Shown: positions 37,985-49,415, counted from the stretch's first letter. The stretch is 64,000 nucleotides of DNA from Mantis religiosa (GCA_030765055.1 JAUKNK010000057.1:2364001-2428000); one strand, 5' to 3'. Notes: a model not told the origin generated them from the sequence alone. Numbers and translations: made by a program.

Positions 37985-38573
37985 TACTACTTGCAGTAAT
38001 TGTCCGTTTCAAGTTTATATTTTCTTTCACAAGTTTTTATTTTTTTATGTGATTCATCAATAGCTACTGAGTCATTCTTTCCTTTTGAATCATTTTTCTC
38101 TTATTTCTCTTTTAGTTTATAGCTCTACTACTTTTTGTTGTGTTTTTTAATGTTATGGTTATTGCATATCTGATATAGTTGAAAATTTCTTCTATTTGTA
38201 CAGAACTTCCATATACCTGAAGTAATCCAAGGTCTGCCTTGTGATAAATGTATTGTTATCTCGGTGAAAATAGCTTAAAATGTTAATAGTATATATTTTA
38301 GAAGTTCATCAAATTTGTCTTTTACTTGAGTCTAGGTGCAGACATGAGCCACTATATCATATTTTAGCACTAATTTAAATTTATTGATATGCTGATCACT
38401 GACTATTCATGCTGTAATCTTTTTATGTCTGTCATGCTCACAAATGCTGTTGTTAGATGTTGCTTGGGTTCCCTCATAGCGAGAGAGCCGAAGCATATTG
38501 ACCGAATAGAGGACATCAGGAATGAAGCGTCGGCATAACAACTGGGATGAACGAATGATGGGGCAATTCATGG
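37985..38573. other. AT-rich spacer
   Basis: No gene or element recognised. Confidence 0.45.
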
Positions 38574-38958
38574 AATTTTAGTTTCTAGAACATTTAATTT
38601 GTGAATGGCAAGTTGCAAACGCACTGTAATGTCAGGACCAGTTGAGTTGCTAATTATGATTGTACGAGTGAGTATCAGAGTTGTTAAGAATCATTTGGCT
38701 GGAGCAGTTGTGTTGTTGGTATTGGGTATTGGTCTGTCAGTAGTGAATGTGGAGAAGTTCCATCAGTACAGGTTGGTGAGATATAACGGAACATTTGATT
38801 AAAGTGCTCGTTCTGTGTATTTGCAAATAGTAAAAGTGATTATAAGTCAGCATTTGGATAAACATTCTAGTGACAATGTGAGTGTCTTAATCTTTACAGT
38901 GTCATTCAGTCACCCAACTTTTGTTAGATAATATCATTAACTGAATCTCAACTTAGTA
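38574..38958 (+). repeat. Left arm of an inverted duplication
   Basis: Reverse-complement match to 42714-43097, e.g. CATTTAATTTGTGAATGG at the outer end and CAGTCACCCAACTTTTGT towards the inner end. Both arms carry a mariner relic inserted at the same place, so the element was present before the inverted duplication. Confidence 0.85.
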
Positions 38959-39515
38959 CAAGGGTAGATCAAATTTAAATGAAAATTATTTCTTAAAATT
39001 TTCTGTCAACAAAATAATAATTCTGGAGTTAATTTCTATAATAGAGTTCATCTCGGATGATTGAATACTTCCATAACTTGTCCTAGCAAAAAAAAAAAAA
39101 AAAAAATCTTCAGTAATGTCACTAATGGGAACAATGTTGTCTGCGGTCATGCTTGTGTTCGATCTCCTCATATGTCATTTTCTACAGCTTCTTTTCCCAC
39201 CAATAAATCTTTAACTCACTCCTATGCTCCAGCCTTCAAAAGTATTTCTTCCCCAAACTGTGTGCGGCGCTGTTTCAAATTTTCAGAAGGTTTGGTGCCC
39301 CTTGCTGCAATAAATCTGATGATGTATTGTGTAACAGACATGTGCACCTCTTGCTCACTCATGGCATACTGAGGTTGCCCCATTCTCCGTGGTGTATGCG
39401 TGCATAATACCCTCTCTGCAGATACCCCACCAAAATACTGACAAAGTTTCTCCACAAACTTATTACCAACAGCAGCGTTTCATCAAAGTTCCCATTCATG
39501 TTTGATATACCCTTG
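38959..39515 (-). mobile_element. Mariner-like element, internally deleted (557 bp)
   Basis: Terminal inverted repeats begin CAAGGGTAGATCAAAT at the left and, read on the other strand, CAAGGGTATATCAAAC at the right. The left flank is TA, the right TT, so the expected TA target duplication is decayed. The minus strand retains the N-terminal part of a mariner transposase (helix-turn-helix region including MSVTQ, GTKPSENLKQR and FGEEILLKAGA) in broken frames, followed by a short piece of the next region. The DDE catalytic domain is absent. An A-run of about 18 sits at ~39090. Confidence 0.82.
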
Positions 39516-41755
39516 AACTATTGAGTTTATCTTTAACATTACATCACTTACATGTTTCAGTCTTTGCTTTGCATCCTTGGTTCTTGTAGTTTAAAACTAA
39601 AAAGTTGTGTGACACTATTTACCAAGCTGTATGGTTTGTTGGCCTCCGTAGATATTTTATTACTAGAACTGGTTATGGCGTTCAGTACTAAACCTTCTTG
39701 CTTAATTTAACCCTTTCACCGATATGGACGTCATATGACCTCCAAGTTAAAAGGTCCCAAACTGATATGGCCGTGTATAGATATCCTGTGCACACATGCA
39801 TTTAATGCTTATATTAGGTGGGCGTGACATCATGGCTCGAGTGTTGCCAACATCCAAAGCATATTTTACGGAAGATGCCAACACTACATAAGCAAACTAG
39901 CGATACCTATTGATGATAGAAAGTCGCACATTCGTGCATGTGAGTAGTTATTAAGCTTCTGTGGCATCTTCCACCAGTTTTGTCCTCTACTTGTACTTGT
40001 CCTCTACTTACACCTCAATATGTGAAATTTTTCGTAGGTGTCCTCGCACAACAAACATTTATACTTAACATGCGGTTATGTACATTTTTCTGATTGCACA
40101 CTTAAAAATAGAAGCCATGTACTACCATTCTAGTTATGAGATGCCTTAGTTGGCAGTTGGTGCCTTTCCAGTTCTGGTTAATCATAGCTTCTGTGTAGTT
40201 AAATCTTTGCATATTTCTTCCCTTTTATGTTGTAGACTTCCAATCGCTTGACGCAGCTGTTTGTGGCCCTTAGTATTACGTGATATCGTATATCTTTTAT
40301 GAGGAAGCTTTCTCCTGTTAGAACAAAACTAGCGATACTGTAATACATAAGGAAACTGAGACAGTGTAACATTGCCTACCCACTCTAGCCTCAGCAGCTA
40401 CACGATAATAATGATAAAAAAATGGGTTGTTTTTAGTATTATTATTGTTGCTATTTATTTATTAGGTATTACTTATTATTTAAAAAGTAAAAAATTGTAG
40501 TGCATAGGTTTCGGAATATTAAATATTTCTTGTACTTAAACATTTCCCTGTATTCGCATTTCAGAATTGTTAGTTTATAACAATAAATAAAAAATTTGTT
40601 GGTATTTATTCTCTGTGTTCACATATTCCAGAGCTTTGCATTTGGCTACAACTTGTTTCCATGACGTCATTCCATCCCAAAATAACTGTATGGCATGAAA
40701 GAGCACCTTTACGCAGTAATTTTATGTTAGGTTTCCTGGAATTCATGTTCCTAATTTGTTATTCAAAAACCTGCAACAGCAATCCTACATATGACATGGT
40801 TTACTGTCTTCACAATGTCAGTTTGCTGGTTGTGTTACAGGTTTCTCAACTGCTAACATCTACTCCATGCACAGTTACTCAGGTAACATTAATATCTTTT
40901 AAATGCATATTATTTTCACTTTGTTGGTAACAGTGTTTTGTCTTCTGTATTTATGGACTGATGTATATTGCAAATATTCCCATTTCAAGTGTCAACAAAA
41001 CATTGTGTTTAGCTAAGTGCTTTAAACTAAAAATATGTAAATGACTAACTCTGACTTTAAGAACATAGTGATCCACAGTATACCACTAGGAACTGAAATT
41101 TGTATATTCGGCCCTGGATTATGGTTAAATTGTGCTTACGTTGCTAAGAGACTCAATCTTAAGTGTTCTGGTTCAGTATATTATACATGGAGAGGTCCAT
41201 CCCTAAAGTTATACATTATAATGGTTCTGGTTTACATAAGGAAAGTTGAGACAACTTCGTCTACGGTTGTATGTAAGTGTTAGGTTTCTACGGGCAACAG
41301 GAAGGCTGTGACATAAATAGCTGCTGCTAACTGTGACAATCTTAAATACTGAATATATTGCCATTTGTAAATATACAGAGCAAACATTTTTTCTTCTTTT
41401 ACTATTTGTTTGCTGCTTCAGCCTATACTGTGATGCTCTACACAATTAATATACTCTACCAGGTTTCTCATTATGACAGTAGTGTGAAGTTATATAACAT
41501 CTCATGATATAATGCTCGAAGAAATGACAAAAATACAGCCATTGCTGTATTGAATGTAAAAAAGTTCATTTTGCGGAATGTCTCGTGTTTTTATAAGATA
41601 TTGTTGCAATTATAGCACCTAGCATTGTTGTAGATCTGAAATCTGGGTTCAATTTCCAACCTAAAATGATGCCTGTTTGAGTTACGCTCCGATACCTTTA
41701 TGATATGGTATTGATCTGATTGAAGGTTGTTTTTGATTGTATGTGTAGATGTTTG
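39516..41755. other. AT-rich region with old diverged copies of the U repeat
   Basis: No gene. 39815-39910 (GTGACATCATGGCTCGAG, then GTTGCCAAC) is clearly related to 1130-1225, and 40560-40680 (GTTAGTTTATAACAATAAAT, then TTCCATGACGTCATTCC) to 2150-2245, in the same order but without the foldback element. 41200-41345 is an inverted relative of 2360-2480. 40835-40920 has a relative near 58000-58060. These look like old members of a dispersed repeat family. Confidence 0.55.
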
Positions 41756-42713
41756 AATGTTTCAGTCGTGTGGATAGTAGCACCTTCTCTGTAGTAATAG
41801 CTGCACATGTCTGTTACACAATGCACCATCATCAGTTTTCTTGCAAAAAAGGGCACCAAGCGTTTGGAAAGTTTTAGACAGCTCTGCGCACAGTTTGAGG
41901 AAGAAATAATTTGGAAGACTGGAGTGTATGAGTGGGCTAAATATTTTGTGGCGGGAAGATATGCTGTAGAAAATGAACCTCATAGCAGCAGATCGGGGAC
42001 AAGCATTATTGCAGATAACATTGTTACCATTTGTGACATTATTGAAGAAGATAGGTGCTTAAAGGAATCCGAAATTGGTTCTTTTTTTTTTCACAAGGAC
42101 AAGTTGTGGAAGTACTTTATCTTCCGAGATGAACTCCATTATAGAAAACTGTCTGCCAGATTCATGATTTGTAATGAAACATGGTGCAGCAATACGCAAA
42201 GCAAGCAGGCATGGAGTGACAGCGAGGAGACTAAGCAAGTCCGGTCGAGGTCAAAGCACGCTCATCTTGTGGAAAGCTGCTAGCATCCGTTTTCTGGGTC
42301 TCTGCGGGCATTTTAAATTTCTTCACTAATGAAGGACAATCAATGCAGCCTATTACTGCCACATTTTGGATTCAGCAAAAGCTGAAGATTGCAGCGAGCG
42401 ATGCCACATACTGCATTGGACGCCTCTGGAACACCCTCCTTAGAGTCCTGCGACTAGCATATGCTTGGACCACTCAAAACAGACCTAGGAGGACAGCGAG
42501 TTGATGATGACAAAAAGTGTACAAGAATTGGTACTGCCAACTGGCTCTGCATGCGTCCTTCTTCTTTCTATAAGTATGGCATCAAAAACTGGCCAATCCA
42601 ATGGAGAGAAGGCAGTACCCTATGTATAAAAGTAATCAGTATGACAATTTTTGTTTCTTGACACAATAAATTTTAAAAAAAAATTCCCGTTTATATTTGA
42701 TCCACCCTTGTAC
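41756..42713 (+). pseudogene. Mariner-like transposase relic, right copy
   Basis: The plus strand encodes a mariner-type N-terminal helix-turn-helix region (41807 onward: MSVTQ, then GVYEWAKYFVAGR, then ENEPHSSRSG), inverted relative to the element at 38959-39515. The rest decays through frameshifts and stops, but the C-terminal mariner signature is readable (around 42461-42610: GPLKTDLGGQR, then MRPSSFYKYGIKNW). The right terminal repeat TTTGATCCACCCTTG ends at ~42710; no left terminal repeat was found, so the 5' end is probably truncated. The central DDE region has no convincing catalytic motif. It cannot encode an active transposase. Confidence 0.83.
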
Positions 42714-43097
42714 TAAGTAGAGATTCAGTTAATGACATTATCTGACAAAAGTTGGGTGACTGATTGACAATGTAAAGTGTAAGAAACTCACATTGTCACT
42801 AGAATTATTATCAAAATGTTGACTTACAGTCACTTTTACTATTTGCAAATACACAAAATGAGCACATTAATCAAATGTTCCATTATAGTTCACTAACCTG
42901 TCCTAATGGAACTTCTACACATTCACTACTGACAGAACAATACCCAATAGTAACAACAAAACTGCTACAGCCAACTGATTCTTAACAACTCTGATACTCA
43001 CTGGTACAATCATAGCTAGCAATTCAACTGAACCTGACTTTACACTGTGTTTACAGCCTTCCATTCACAAATTAAATGTTATAGAAAATAAAATTAC
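42714..43097 (-). repeat. Right arm of the inverted duplication
   Basis: Reverse complement of 38574-38958 with many substitutions and small indels. It abuts the mariner terminal repeat at the same relative position as on the left. Confidence 0.85.
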
Positions 43098-43199
43098 TCG
43101 AACTCAAGTAAAATCATCTAGATCTTACGAAATCAAATGGTTTCACAACAATACAAAATACAGAAAGATAAAAGCTACTTCATCATCAGTGACTGTGCT

Positions 43200-43650
43200 C
43201 AAATATTGCATTTTTCCCTTCTTCCATGACAACTTTTAAGATAGTGGAATGGGCTGACTAGTATTTGTCATCACCATGACACCATGGATGTAAACATTCT
43301 AACAATGGCTCTTTGCTCAGGGGTTAATACAATTCTCAATATTGTTTCTATGCAGCTCTTGATGGAGAGAGTTGTGATAGGAATGGAACCTTTGGTGATG
43401 GAGAATGCAAAGTACACTTGCCTGACTCATTCCACTCCCACGTGTGATTGTGTGGCAACTTATTTGTGAATCTACTCTAACAACAGCCAAAACATTCATT
43501 TCTCCTACATCTCCAGTCTCCTGTTTCTTTCTCTCATGTTTTCCTGGTGTTACACTAGCACTTTCATGTAACTGTTTGAAGAGGTTGATAAATAAATGTA
43601 GAGATGGTTGACGTATATTGCGATATCTTTCCCTATACACCATAAGCCTT
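43200..43650 (-). pseudogene. Tc1/mariner-superfamily transposase fragment (N-terminal helix-turn-helix)
   Basis: The minus strand holds a 108-codon open stretch (43643-43317) with motifs of an arthropod transposase N-terminus: YRERYRNIRQPSLHLF, then SVTPGKHERKKQ, then TITRGSGMSQASVLCILH, then SLHQELHRNN. The tandem helix-turn-helix and 'GMSQxSVxxIL' recognition helix are typical. The reading continues degraded past a stop towards 43200. The catalytic domain is missing. Family assignment comes from remembered motif patterns, not a search. Confidence 0.68.
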
Positions 43651-44340
43651 GAGGCTGGACCTCATTCGGAGCTTAACAGACGGGCCCTTTGGAATGGAAA
43701 AAAACAAAACACCATACAAGAACAAACTACATTCTTCTACTCTCTCCATACCCCATGGGCATGTCAGCTTTTTCTGCATTGGTAAATCCTATCTTTATTC
43801 ACAACCTACTGCTTGAAATCACTGACTAGAATGTGGCAATGTACAAATGAACTGCAAACATCTGTAAACAAACCATAACAAAATCGTATCTAGCAACTAA
43901 GTAGGTTGAATGGAACACATTATTGTCGCTGTGTAAAAGTTACAAAATAGATATCTTGTGAGCTATTGGCATTACAATTCTGCGGAAAACGTCGTAAACA
44001 TTCTAATTTACCATACTTTTGATCTTTTATGTCATTAGGCATTGTTCTATTTTAAAAAGTGTATGTTTGCTATAAAAATACACCTTCTAGGTGTTATTAA
44101 ATTTTAAACTATGAGCCCCTGACTACCAAACACCAAGTCCAGTGTTTTTGTTTCTATAAAGGCTAAGCTTTGTTGTTCAGTATTTTCTGGTATTCATTTA
44201 CATAAATGTCCAAGGTCCAGCTGCATTACCCACGTTGGAAAAAATCTTCATAATGAAATATGAAAGAAAATTGTTTATTTTCAACAATACCTTTGAAGAA
44301 AACCCAAACTTCAACTTCGACAGAGACGCACCTATTACCT
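43651..44340. other. AT-rich spacer
   Basis: Mostly featureless. A short GC-richer stretch at 43640-43700 (GGCTGGACCTCATTCGGAGC) may be the end of another repeat. The stretch just upstream of 44340 can be read as part of a degenerate ORF end that might belong to a Penelope-like element, but this is weak. Confidence 0.4.
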
Positions 44341-44350
44341 CCAATGAGTA

Positions 44351-44460
44351 CACCAAACCAACATCGCAACAGCTGATGATGTTAGGAAGATCCTAATGAA
44401 ACGCGTTCTAGGTAAATACTAGCAATTAGTGGAGCATTGAGTATTAGTTTGAATCAAAAT
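44351..44460 (+). ncRNA. Candidate hammerhead ribozyme (Penelope-type), core 44373-44402
   Basis: The core CTGATGA (44373-44379) is followed by one extra T, stem II G-TTAGGA (44381-44387), loop AGA, and TCCTAA-T (44391-44397), then GAAAC (44398-44402). Stem II is six Watson-Crick pairs plus a basal G-U. After GAA the palindrome ACGCGT can form the very short stem III known from Penelope-like element hammerheads, placing the predicted cleavage just after the following T. Stem I is less clear: CAAAC (44354-44358) could pair with GTTTG near 44450. The layout matches the candidate at 53531-53632, including the extra T. Confidence 0.6.
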
Positions 44461-44516
44461 TATATTACTTTTGTGCTTCATTGTATCACAGTCCTTACTC
44501 ATTGGAATAATTATAT

Positions 44517-44566
44517 TGTCACCCAATTATCGAAGGCGCGACCAACTGGCGGCTTGGTGAGGGCCA
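44517..44566 (+). repeat. 5' LTR stub of Ty3/gypsy element 1
   Basis: TGTCACCCAATTATCGAAGG matches the first ~50 bases of the 3' LTR at 45791 and then joins directly to reverse-transcriptase coding sequence. The rest of the LTR, primer site, gag and protease have been deleted. Confidence 0.85.
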
Positions 44567-45777
44567 GAAGAGGAACGGTGAACTACGCTTCTGCGTGGAC
44601 TACAGGAAGCTGAACGCTGTCACCCGGAAGGACTGTTTCCCCTTACCCCGGATTGACGACCCCCTGGACACGCTAGCTGGTGCACAGTGGTTCTCGACCC
44701 TGGACGGGCCCAAATGACCTCGTTGTCGACGGGCCCTAAAACCCACTAATCCTTTGACCCTGGACCTGAAGTCGGGCTACAAGCAGGTAGCCCTAGACCA
44801 GATAGACAAGGAGAAGACCACATTCTCTACAGGCCAAGGGCTCTGGCAGTTCACAGTTATGTCATTTGGCCTCGGCAACGCACCAGCTACCTTCCAACGC
44901 CTCATGGAGTCAGTGATGAGAGGGCTGAGTTACGACGCCTGCCTGCTATACCTGGACGACATCATCATCGTCGGGAAGACTTTTGAAGATCACCTCGAGA
45001 ACCTGAGTAAGGTGCTACAGCGACTGCAGGGGACCAACTTGAAGCTGAATGTGAAGAAGTGCCAGCTCCTTCGCTAGGAATTTAACTACTTGGGCCACAT
45101 AGTCTCAACAACCAGAGTGGCCACAGACCCGGAGAAGACACATGCTGTGAGAGATTGGCCTCGCCCATAGGATAAGAAAGAGTTGCATAGTTTCCTGGGG
45201 TTGTGCAGTTATTACCGACGCTTCATAAAAGGCTTCTCCAACTTCGCCAAACCCCTCACCCGCCTGACAGAGGAATACTGGCCTTATGTTTGGACGGAGG
45301 ATGCCAAAGACGCTTTCCAGCACCTGAAGAAGACCCTGTGCAGTGCTCCAATTTTGGGTTTCCCACAACCAGGTGGCGCCATCATTATGGACACCGACGC
45401 CAGCGACCATTGCATTGGAGGTGTCCTATCGCAGATCCACGACGGCCATAAGAGGGTGATAGGCTACTACTGCAAGACGCTATCCAAGCAGAGAAAATCT
45501 ACTGCGTCACCCGACGAGAGTTACTGGCGGTAGTAAAGAACTCAGAACACTTCCACTAGTACCTGTACGGTCAGCCATTCCACCTGAGGACTGACCGTTC
45601 CGCCCTAACCTGGCTATTGAGCTTTAAGAACCTGGAGGGCCAGACAGCACGTTGGATCCAGAGGCTGCAGGAGCACGACTTCACCTAGGAACTTCACACA
45701 GGGAAGAGCCATGGTAACGCAGACGCTATGTCCCGAAGACCCTGTCTACGATGGTGCTGTTCGGGACGACCAGCTTT
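44567..45777 (+). pseudogene. Ty3/gypsy pol relic: reverse transcriptase and RNase H
   Basis: Encodes in broken form the reverse transcriptase of a Ty3/gypsy retrotransposon: CVDYRKLN at the start, then SGYKQV, then the catalytic YLDDIII (~44949), then LGHIV. It continues into RNase H (TDASDHCIGGVLSQ near 45396, RRELLAVV, ending HGNADAMSRRPC). Defects: a 60-bp insertion at 44706-44765 bringing a stop, stops at ~45075 and ~45168, a one-base frameshift near 45488, and further stops in RNase H. After the RNase H end the sequence jumps to the last codons of the integrase C-terminus, so integrase is deleted. The element is dead. Confidence 0.93.
44706..44755. mobile_element. 50-bp insertion in the RT domain with 10-bp direct repeats
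   Basis: The host sequence GACCCTGGAC occurs at 44696-44705 and again at 44756-44765, bracketing a 50-base GC-rich segment that contains GGGCCC twice. Reverse transcriptase reads through cleanly if one repeat copy and the insert are ignored. It may be the end of a truncated SINE or other short element; identity unknown. Confidence 0.7.
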
Positions 45778-45790
45778 GAGGAGGGAGCAG
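45778..45790 (+). promoter_or_regulatory. Polypurine tract of element 1
   Basis: GAGGAGGGAGCAG lies immediately upstream of the 3' LTR, the position where plus-strand DNA synthesis is primed. The same tract precedes the 3' LTR of the second gypsy element at 59377-59605, showing that the two belong to closely related families. Confidence 0.8.
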
Positions 45791-46279
45791 TGTCACCCAA
45801 TTATTGGAAGGCGTGACCAACTTACGGCTGGGTGATGGCTGGGAAGCATTTCACCATGCTTACCCATTTGTCTTATAGCGCTAATGAAGGAATGGTTGGA
45901 AAAACATCACTGGCCGTCTCATACCTCTCCCCCTGCGGTCGAGAACCATTGGGGTTATTCACTGAAACGCGAGACTTCCAGAAACAGCGATATTCCTATA
46001 AAGAGGGGCTGCAGTTTGCGAGTCAGTTCAGTTCTGGGCGAGCAGCAGTGAGGAGCGCCAAGTGAGTGGATGGACTGGAAGACGGTGTACGTGTATCAGA
46101 GGAGTTGTACGTAACTGAGCATGCAATGGACGTGTGACAGACGAACTGGTGAATTGTAATTCTGTGCGCTAAGTAATTCTATGTAATCAGCAAGTGTTTC
46201 AACTGTAATTCGGTGGAAATATAGAACATTTTGAGTTTGTGCAATTGGACTTTTAATTTCATAAACCCACAAAGTTACA
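45791..46279 (+). repeat. 3' LTR of Ty3/gypsy element 1 (489 bp)
   Basis: Starts TGTCACCCAATTATTGG and ends CCACAAAGTTACA, i.e. TG...CA boundaries. Its first 50 bases match the 5' stub at 44517. Its end resembles the LTR end CCACAAAGTCACA of the element at 59377-62202. Flanks do not show a clear target-site duplication. Confidence 0.87.
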
Positions 46280-47479
46280 TTATGAAACTTGAATGCCTAT
46301 GCTTTTAACACTTTGTAGCCCAAAAGGCAAAATAAATTAGCAGTTGCCCCTCAGTTTCCATTCTCTACATGTAAACTTATAATCAGACACAATATGGTGA
46401 TAAAGGTTTGGATCTCTCAATGGGTACTATGCTGAATTACCACACCAACATGAATGTCTAACAAACACTCACTAATTTAGCTGTACATTCTGTGTAAAAT
46501 ATACTAACTTCAGTTGCAAGAGATTTTACTGTGGATCACATTGTCCTAAAAGATCAAGTTCAACAATGAAGGTGATCTTAAGGTTGAAGCACTCAGTTTA
46601 TCACAGAGGACATTGTTGACAATAGAAATGTAAGAAACAAGGACAGTCATTTTACAAATTCACATCACACATCTGTCCCTAAGAAGAAAGAATAGTGAAA
46701 CTTCAAACATGTGATGCAATAAATTTTGGAATTCTGAAAGTTCATCAATGTCCAAGTATAAGAAAACAGATTCAACTCATGTCTATTAGCTTATTACTCT
46801 TTGATTTACAGCAGATGACATGAACATATGTAGCCAACCTCTGAAAGAAAACTCCACATACCAACAAAGGAACTGTTTGGTACATAAAATATGAAACTAA
46901 TTAGCAGCAGTAATGTTGGAAATGTCCTGAGAATGCCTGCTTGTGTGTAAACAAACGTTGTTGGATTGATTCATAGACATTACTCAGATGAATACTATTG
47001 CATATAAGCAGCTATATGATGTAATACATGAGTGTCATGTAACAGAACATCAGACAATATCTGATTTCACGGTCATTCTCATAAGATGTGCATGATTTTC
47101 ATAGAAAAGGTAGAATTGGCAAAATTGACAAAGGTCCTCAAATTGACAGAAGTAAATTTAGCAAACTATGGTTGTCAATGATATATTTGTATCCAAATGA
47201 GATGCGGTGGATTACATGCTTTAATAGCAACAGGGCTATAGCAGGCTCTCCAACTTAACTGCAATGTAGATAGGTGAGTAGAACTCTGTCTTACTTTTGT
47301 TCCAGACCAGTTGTATACAAGAAAGTTAATGCACGATATGTATATGCTTATATCATTTTGGAAGGAAGTTTTAAGGCAATTTGAAACTAAACTTTCTGGT
47401 ATGAGAGTTCTAAGTAGAGAGGTCGTTCATTTGCTTGAAAATGAAATCAGAGAGGCCATACCAATCTTGATAATAAAAG
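46280..47479. other. AT-rich region, nothing recognised
   Basis: No ORF with motifs, no tandem repeat and no element end seen. Confidence 0.45.
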
Positions 47480-47740
47480 ATACATAAAGGGCTGTGTGCT
47501 TACGGAGCTCAATTTACACAATATCAACAAAAGGTTAGAATGGTTATCTTCTCAAAAATCTGTTAGTCACCTTGCACAAGAAACTGACATTTCAAAAGAT
47601 TCAGCACAGAAAGCAACATAACTTTTAAAATTCAAAATATATAAGGTTACTTTTGTCTAGGTATCACCAATCAGGAAAATTTCTATAACTGAAATTTGAG
47701 AACTGTTAATGCTAGAACAGCTGACCTGTGATTAATACTG
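47480..47740 (+). pseudogene. Transposase helix-turn-helix fragment
   Basis: The plus-strand reading contains RLEWLSSQKSVSHLAQETDI, then SKDSAQKAT, then LLKFKIYKVTFV, interrupted by stops. The pattern 'S-x-x-x-LAQETxxSxxSAxxAxxLLKxxxYKVT' is characteristic of the DNA-binding part of arthropod IS630/Tc1/mariner-superfamily transposases. Only this domain is visible; there is no catalytic region. It lies just upstream of U3. Confidence 0.6.
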
Positions 47741-47967
47741 TTCATGATAAAGGATAGTTTCATTTACGTGGTTATACATCACCATAACACATTCGATATT
47801 ATGTATTCTCTCCTGTGATAAAGAAGAATTGGGGTATGCTGTGCTGTAAATGGGTACAGAATAACAGGTCCTATTTTTATGAGTGTACCATGTACACAGC
47901 AAGACACAGAAATAATATAAGTAAATGAATAACTGTTTGTTGTTGACAGTAATACATATGGCATATA

Positions 47968-49415
47968 TACATAAAAAACACAGGAATTTAATTAAATTGC
48001 TACACAAAATAAATTCTTTGTATATGATATATATCTTTATGTTTAAGCAAGCACTATATAATGACAAACAGTGCATTTCGACTTTGCATCATCTTCTGAA
48101 ATGTTTTTCTATAAAACTAAGAATGCCTTTGTTGAAGTTAATGATAACATAAAACAAGATTGGATAGATAGTCAGACTGAAAAATTCAATGCCATAGCTT
48201 GGATTTGAACCATGTATCTCCTGGTCTCCATCCAGCCGCTCTAAACCATTGGCCTACTATGTCCAAAATGCCGACATGACATTAAATTCTCCAACTGACT
48301 CGTATGTATGAGAATCCTTCGTGGTCTACCAGGAAACATACGAGTCAGTTGGAGAATTTAATGTCATGCTGGCCATAGTAGCTCAATTGTTTAGATCCGT
48401 GGTTTAAATCCCGGCTATGGCATTGAATTTTTCAGTCTGACTAAGAACAATTAATTTCCAAATATAAGATTGTATAGAAATGTACATTCACTTTTATTTT
48501 TACTTGTGACATCATTTCTCATTGCCTCAAGCATATTTTAACATTTACAATAAATTAATTTTAAATTCACTTATAATTCATTATTTAAACTGCTCTTTTA
48601 TGTTTTATCATCTCAATTATTATACACTGCCAGTATCCTTACACATTACAGTATTGCTAATTTATAACAAGAAAATGTGTTGGCAACATCTCTATATTTT
48701 GGCATTTTCAACACTCCGCAGTTGGCAACAGTTAGTTTCCGTCATTCCATACCAAAAGTCTACGCCGTCTTTCTGCAGTTTAACTGAATTTTTGCTCTTT
48801 ATATTTAGAGTAAAGCAATTACAATTAGCAATATATTGAGAATTTACGAGTATCACATTTAACATGAGCTACCTACGTCACAGCCTTACTGTTGCTAACA
48901 GAACCCTAACCACTTTCATATAACCATGGATGAAGTTGCCTCAACTCTCTCCCATATAAACCAGACAAATATTACTGGTAGTGAACCGCCGCCCTTCACT
49001 GCTCTTTGAATGCGAGTACACGCGAGAATAACCTAACAGACCTACTTGTACCTCTTAAGGCATTCGCTATATAACATATGTACTTATAAACCATACGAGA
49101 TTTTGTATCACTTTGTGATTCTACAGAGCAACAAATAGAAAGTTAATTTTATATCAAATTAGGTTAAAAGAACTGATGTATCATACCTGTGACTCTCCCT
49201 TATTTCCTGTACTGCTGCTTTTGTATTATATTGATTTACTGAGTAATGTTTAATACTATTTTTAATTCACACACCTTAATACTTTGTACATACACAAACA
49301 CAACACATGAATCTGTACAATTCAAGAGAACGTCTGCTCTAATTCCCTCTACCACCGCTAGGTGTTCGCTTCTTTCGAGACACAAAGAAATATAAGAATA
49401 CTTGATACCTATGTA
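47968..49415 (+). repeat. Third, partial copy of the U repeat (U3)
   Basis: Matches U1 from ~1467 to ~2820 and U2 from ~33970 to ~35330, including the foldback element. It lacks the GC-richer front and the right half of the unit. It differs by an ~80-base segment at ~49205-49287 that is absent from U1 and U2, and shares with U2 the GAGACACAAAGAAATATAAG stretch missing from U1. It resembles U2 and U1 about equally by eye. Confidence 0.9.
48170..48442. mobile_element. Foldback element of two opposed tRNA-like halves, copy 3
   Basis: Same termini and arms as at 1666 and 34166. Small differences include a short deletion in the right arm after GTCATGCTGGCC. Confidence 0.73.

Noticed and set aside
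38440..38570. Possible LINE C-terminal coding (plus-strand reading with R-rich residues)
   Set aside because: Too short and interrupted; the resemblance is not specific.
44511..46285. Target-site duplication for Ty3/gypsy element 1
   Set aside because: Flanks TTATAT and TTATGA are AT-rich and do not match in the register expected next to the LTR ends.
47732..48076. 114-codon minus-strand ORF
   Set aside because: AT-rich, hydrophobic low-complexity translation crossing the U3 boundary; no motif.
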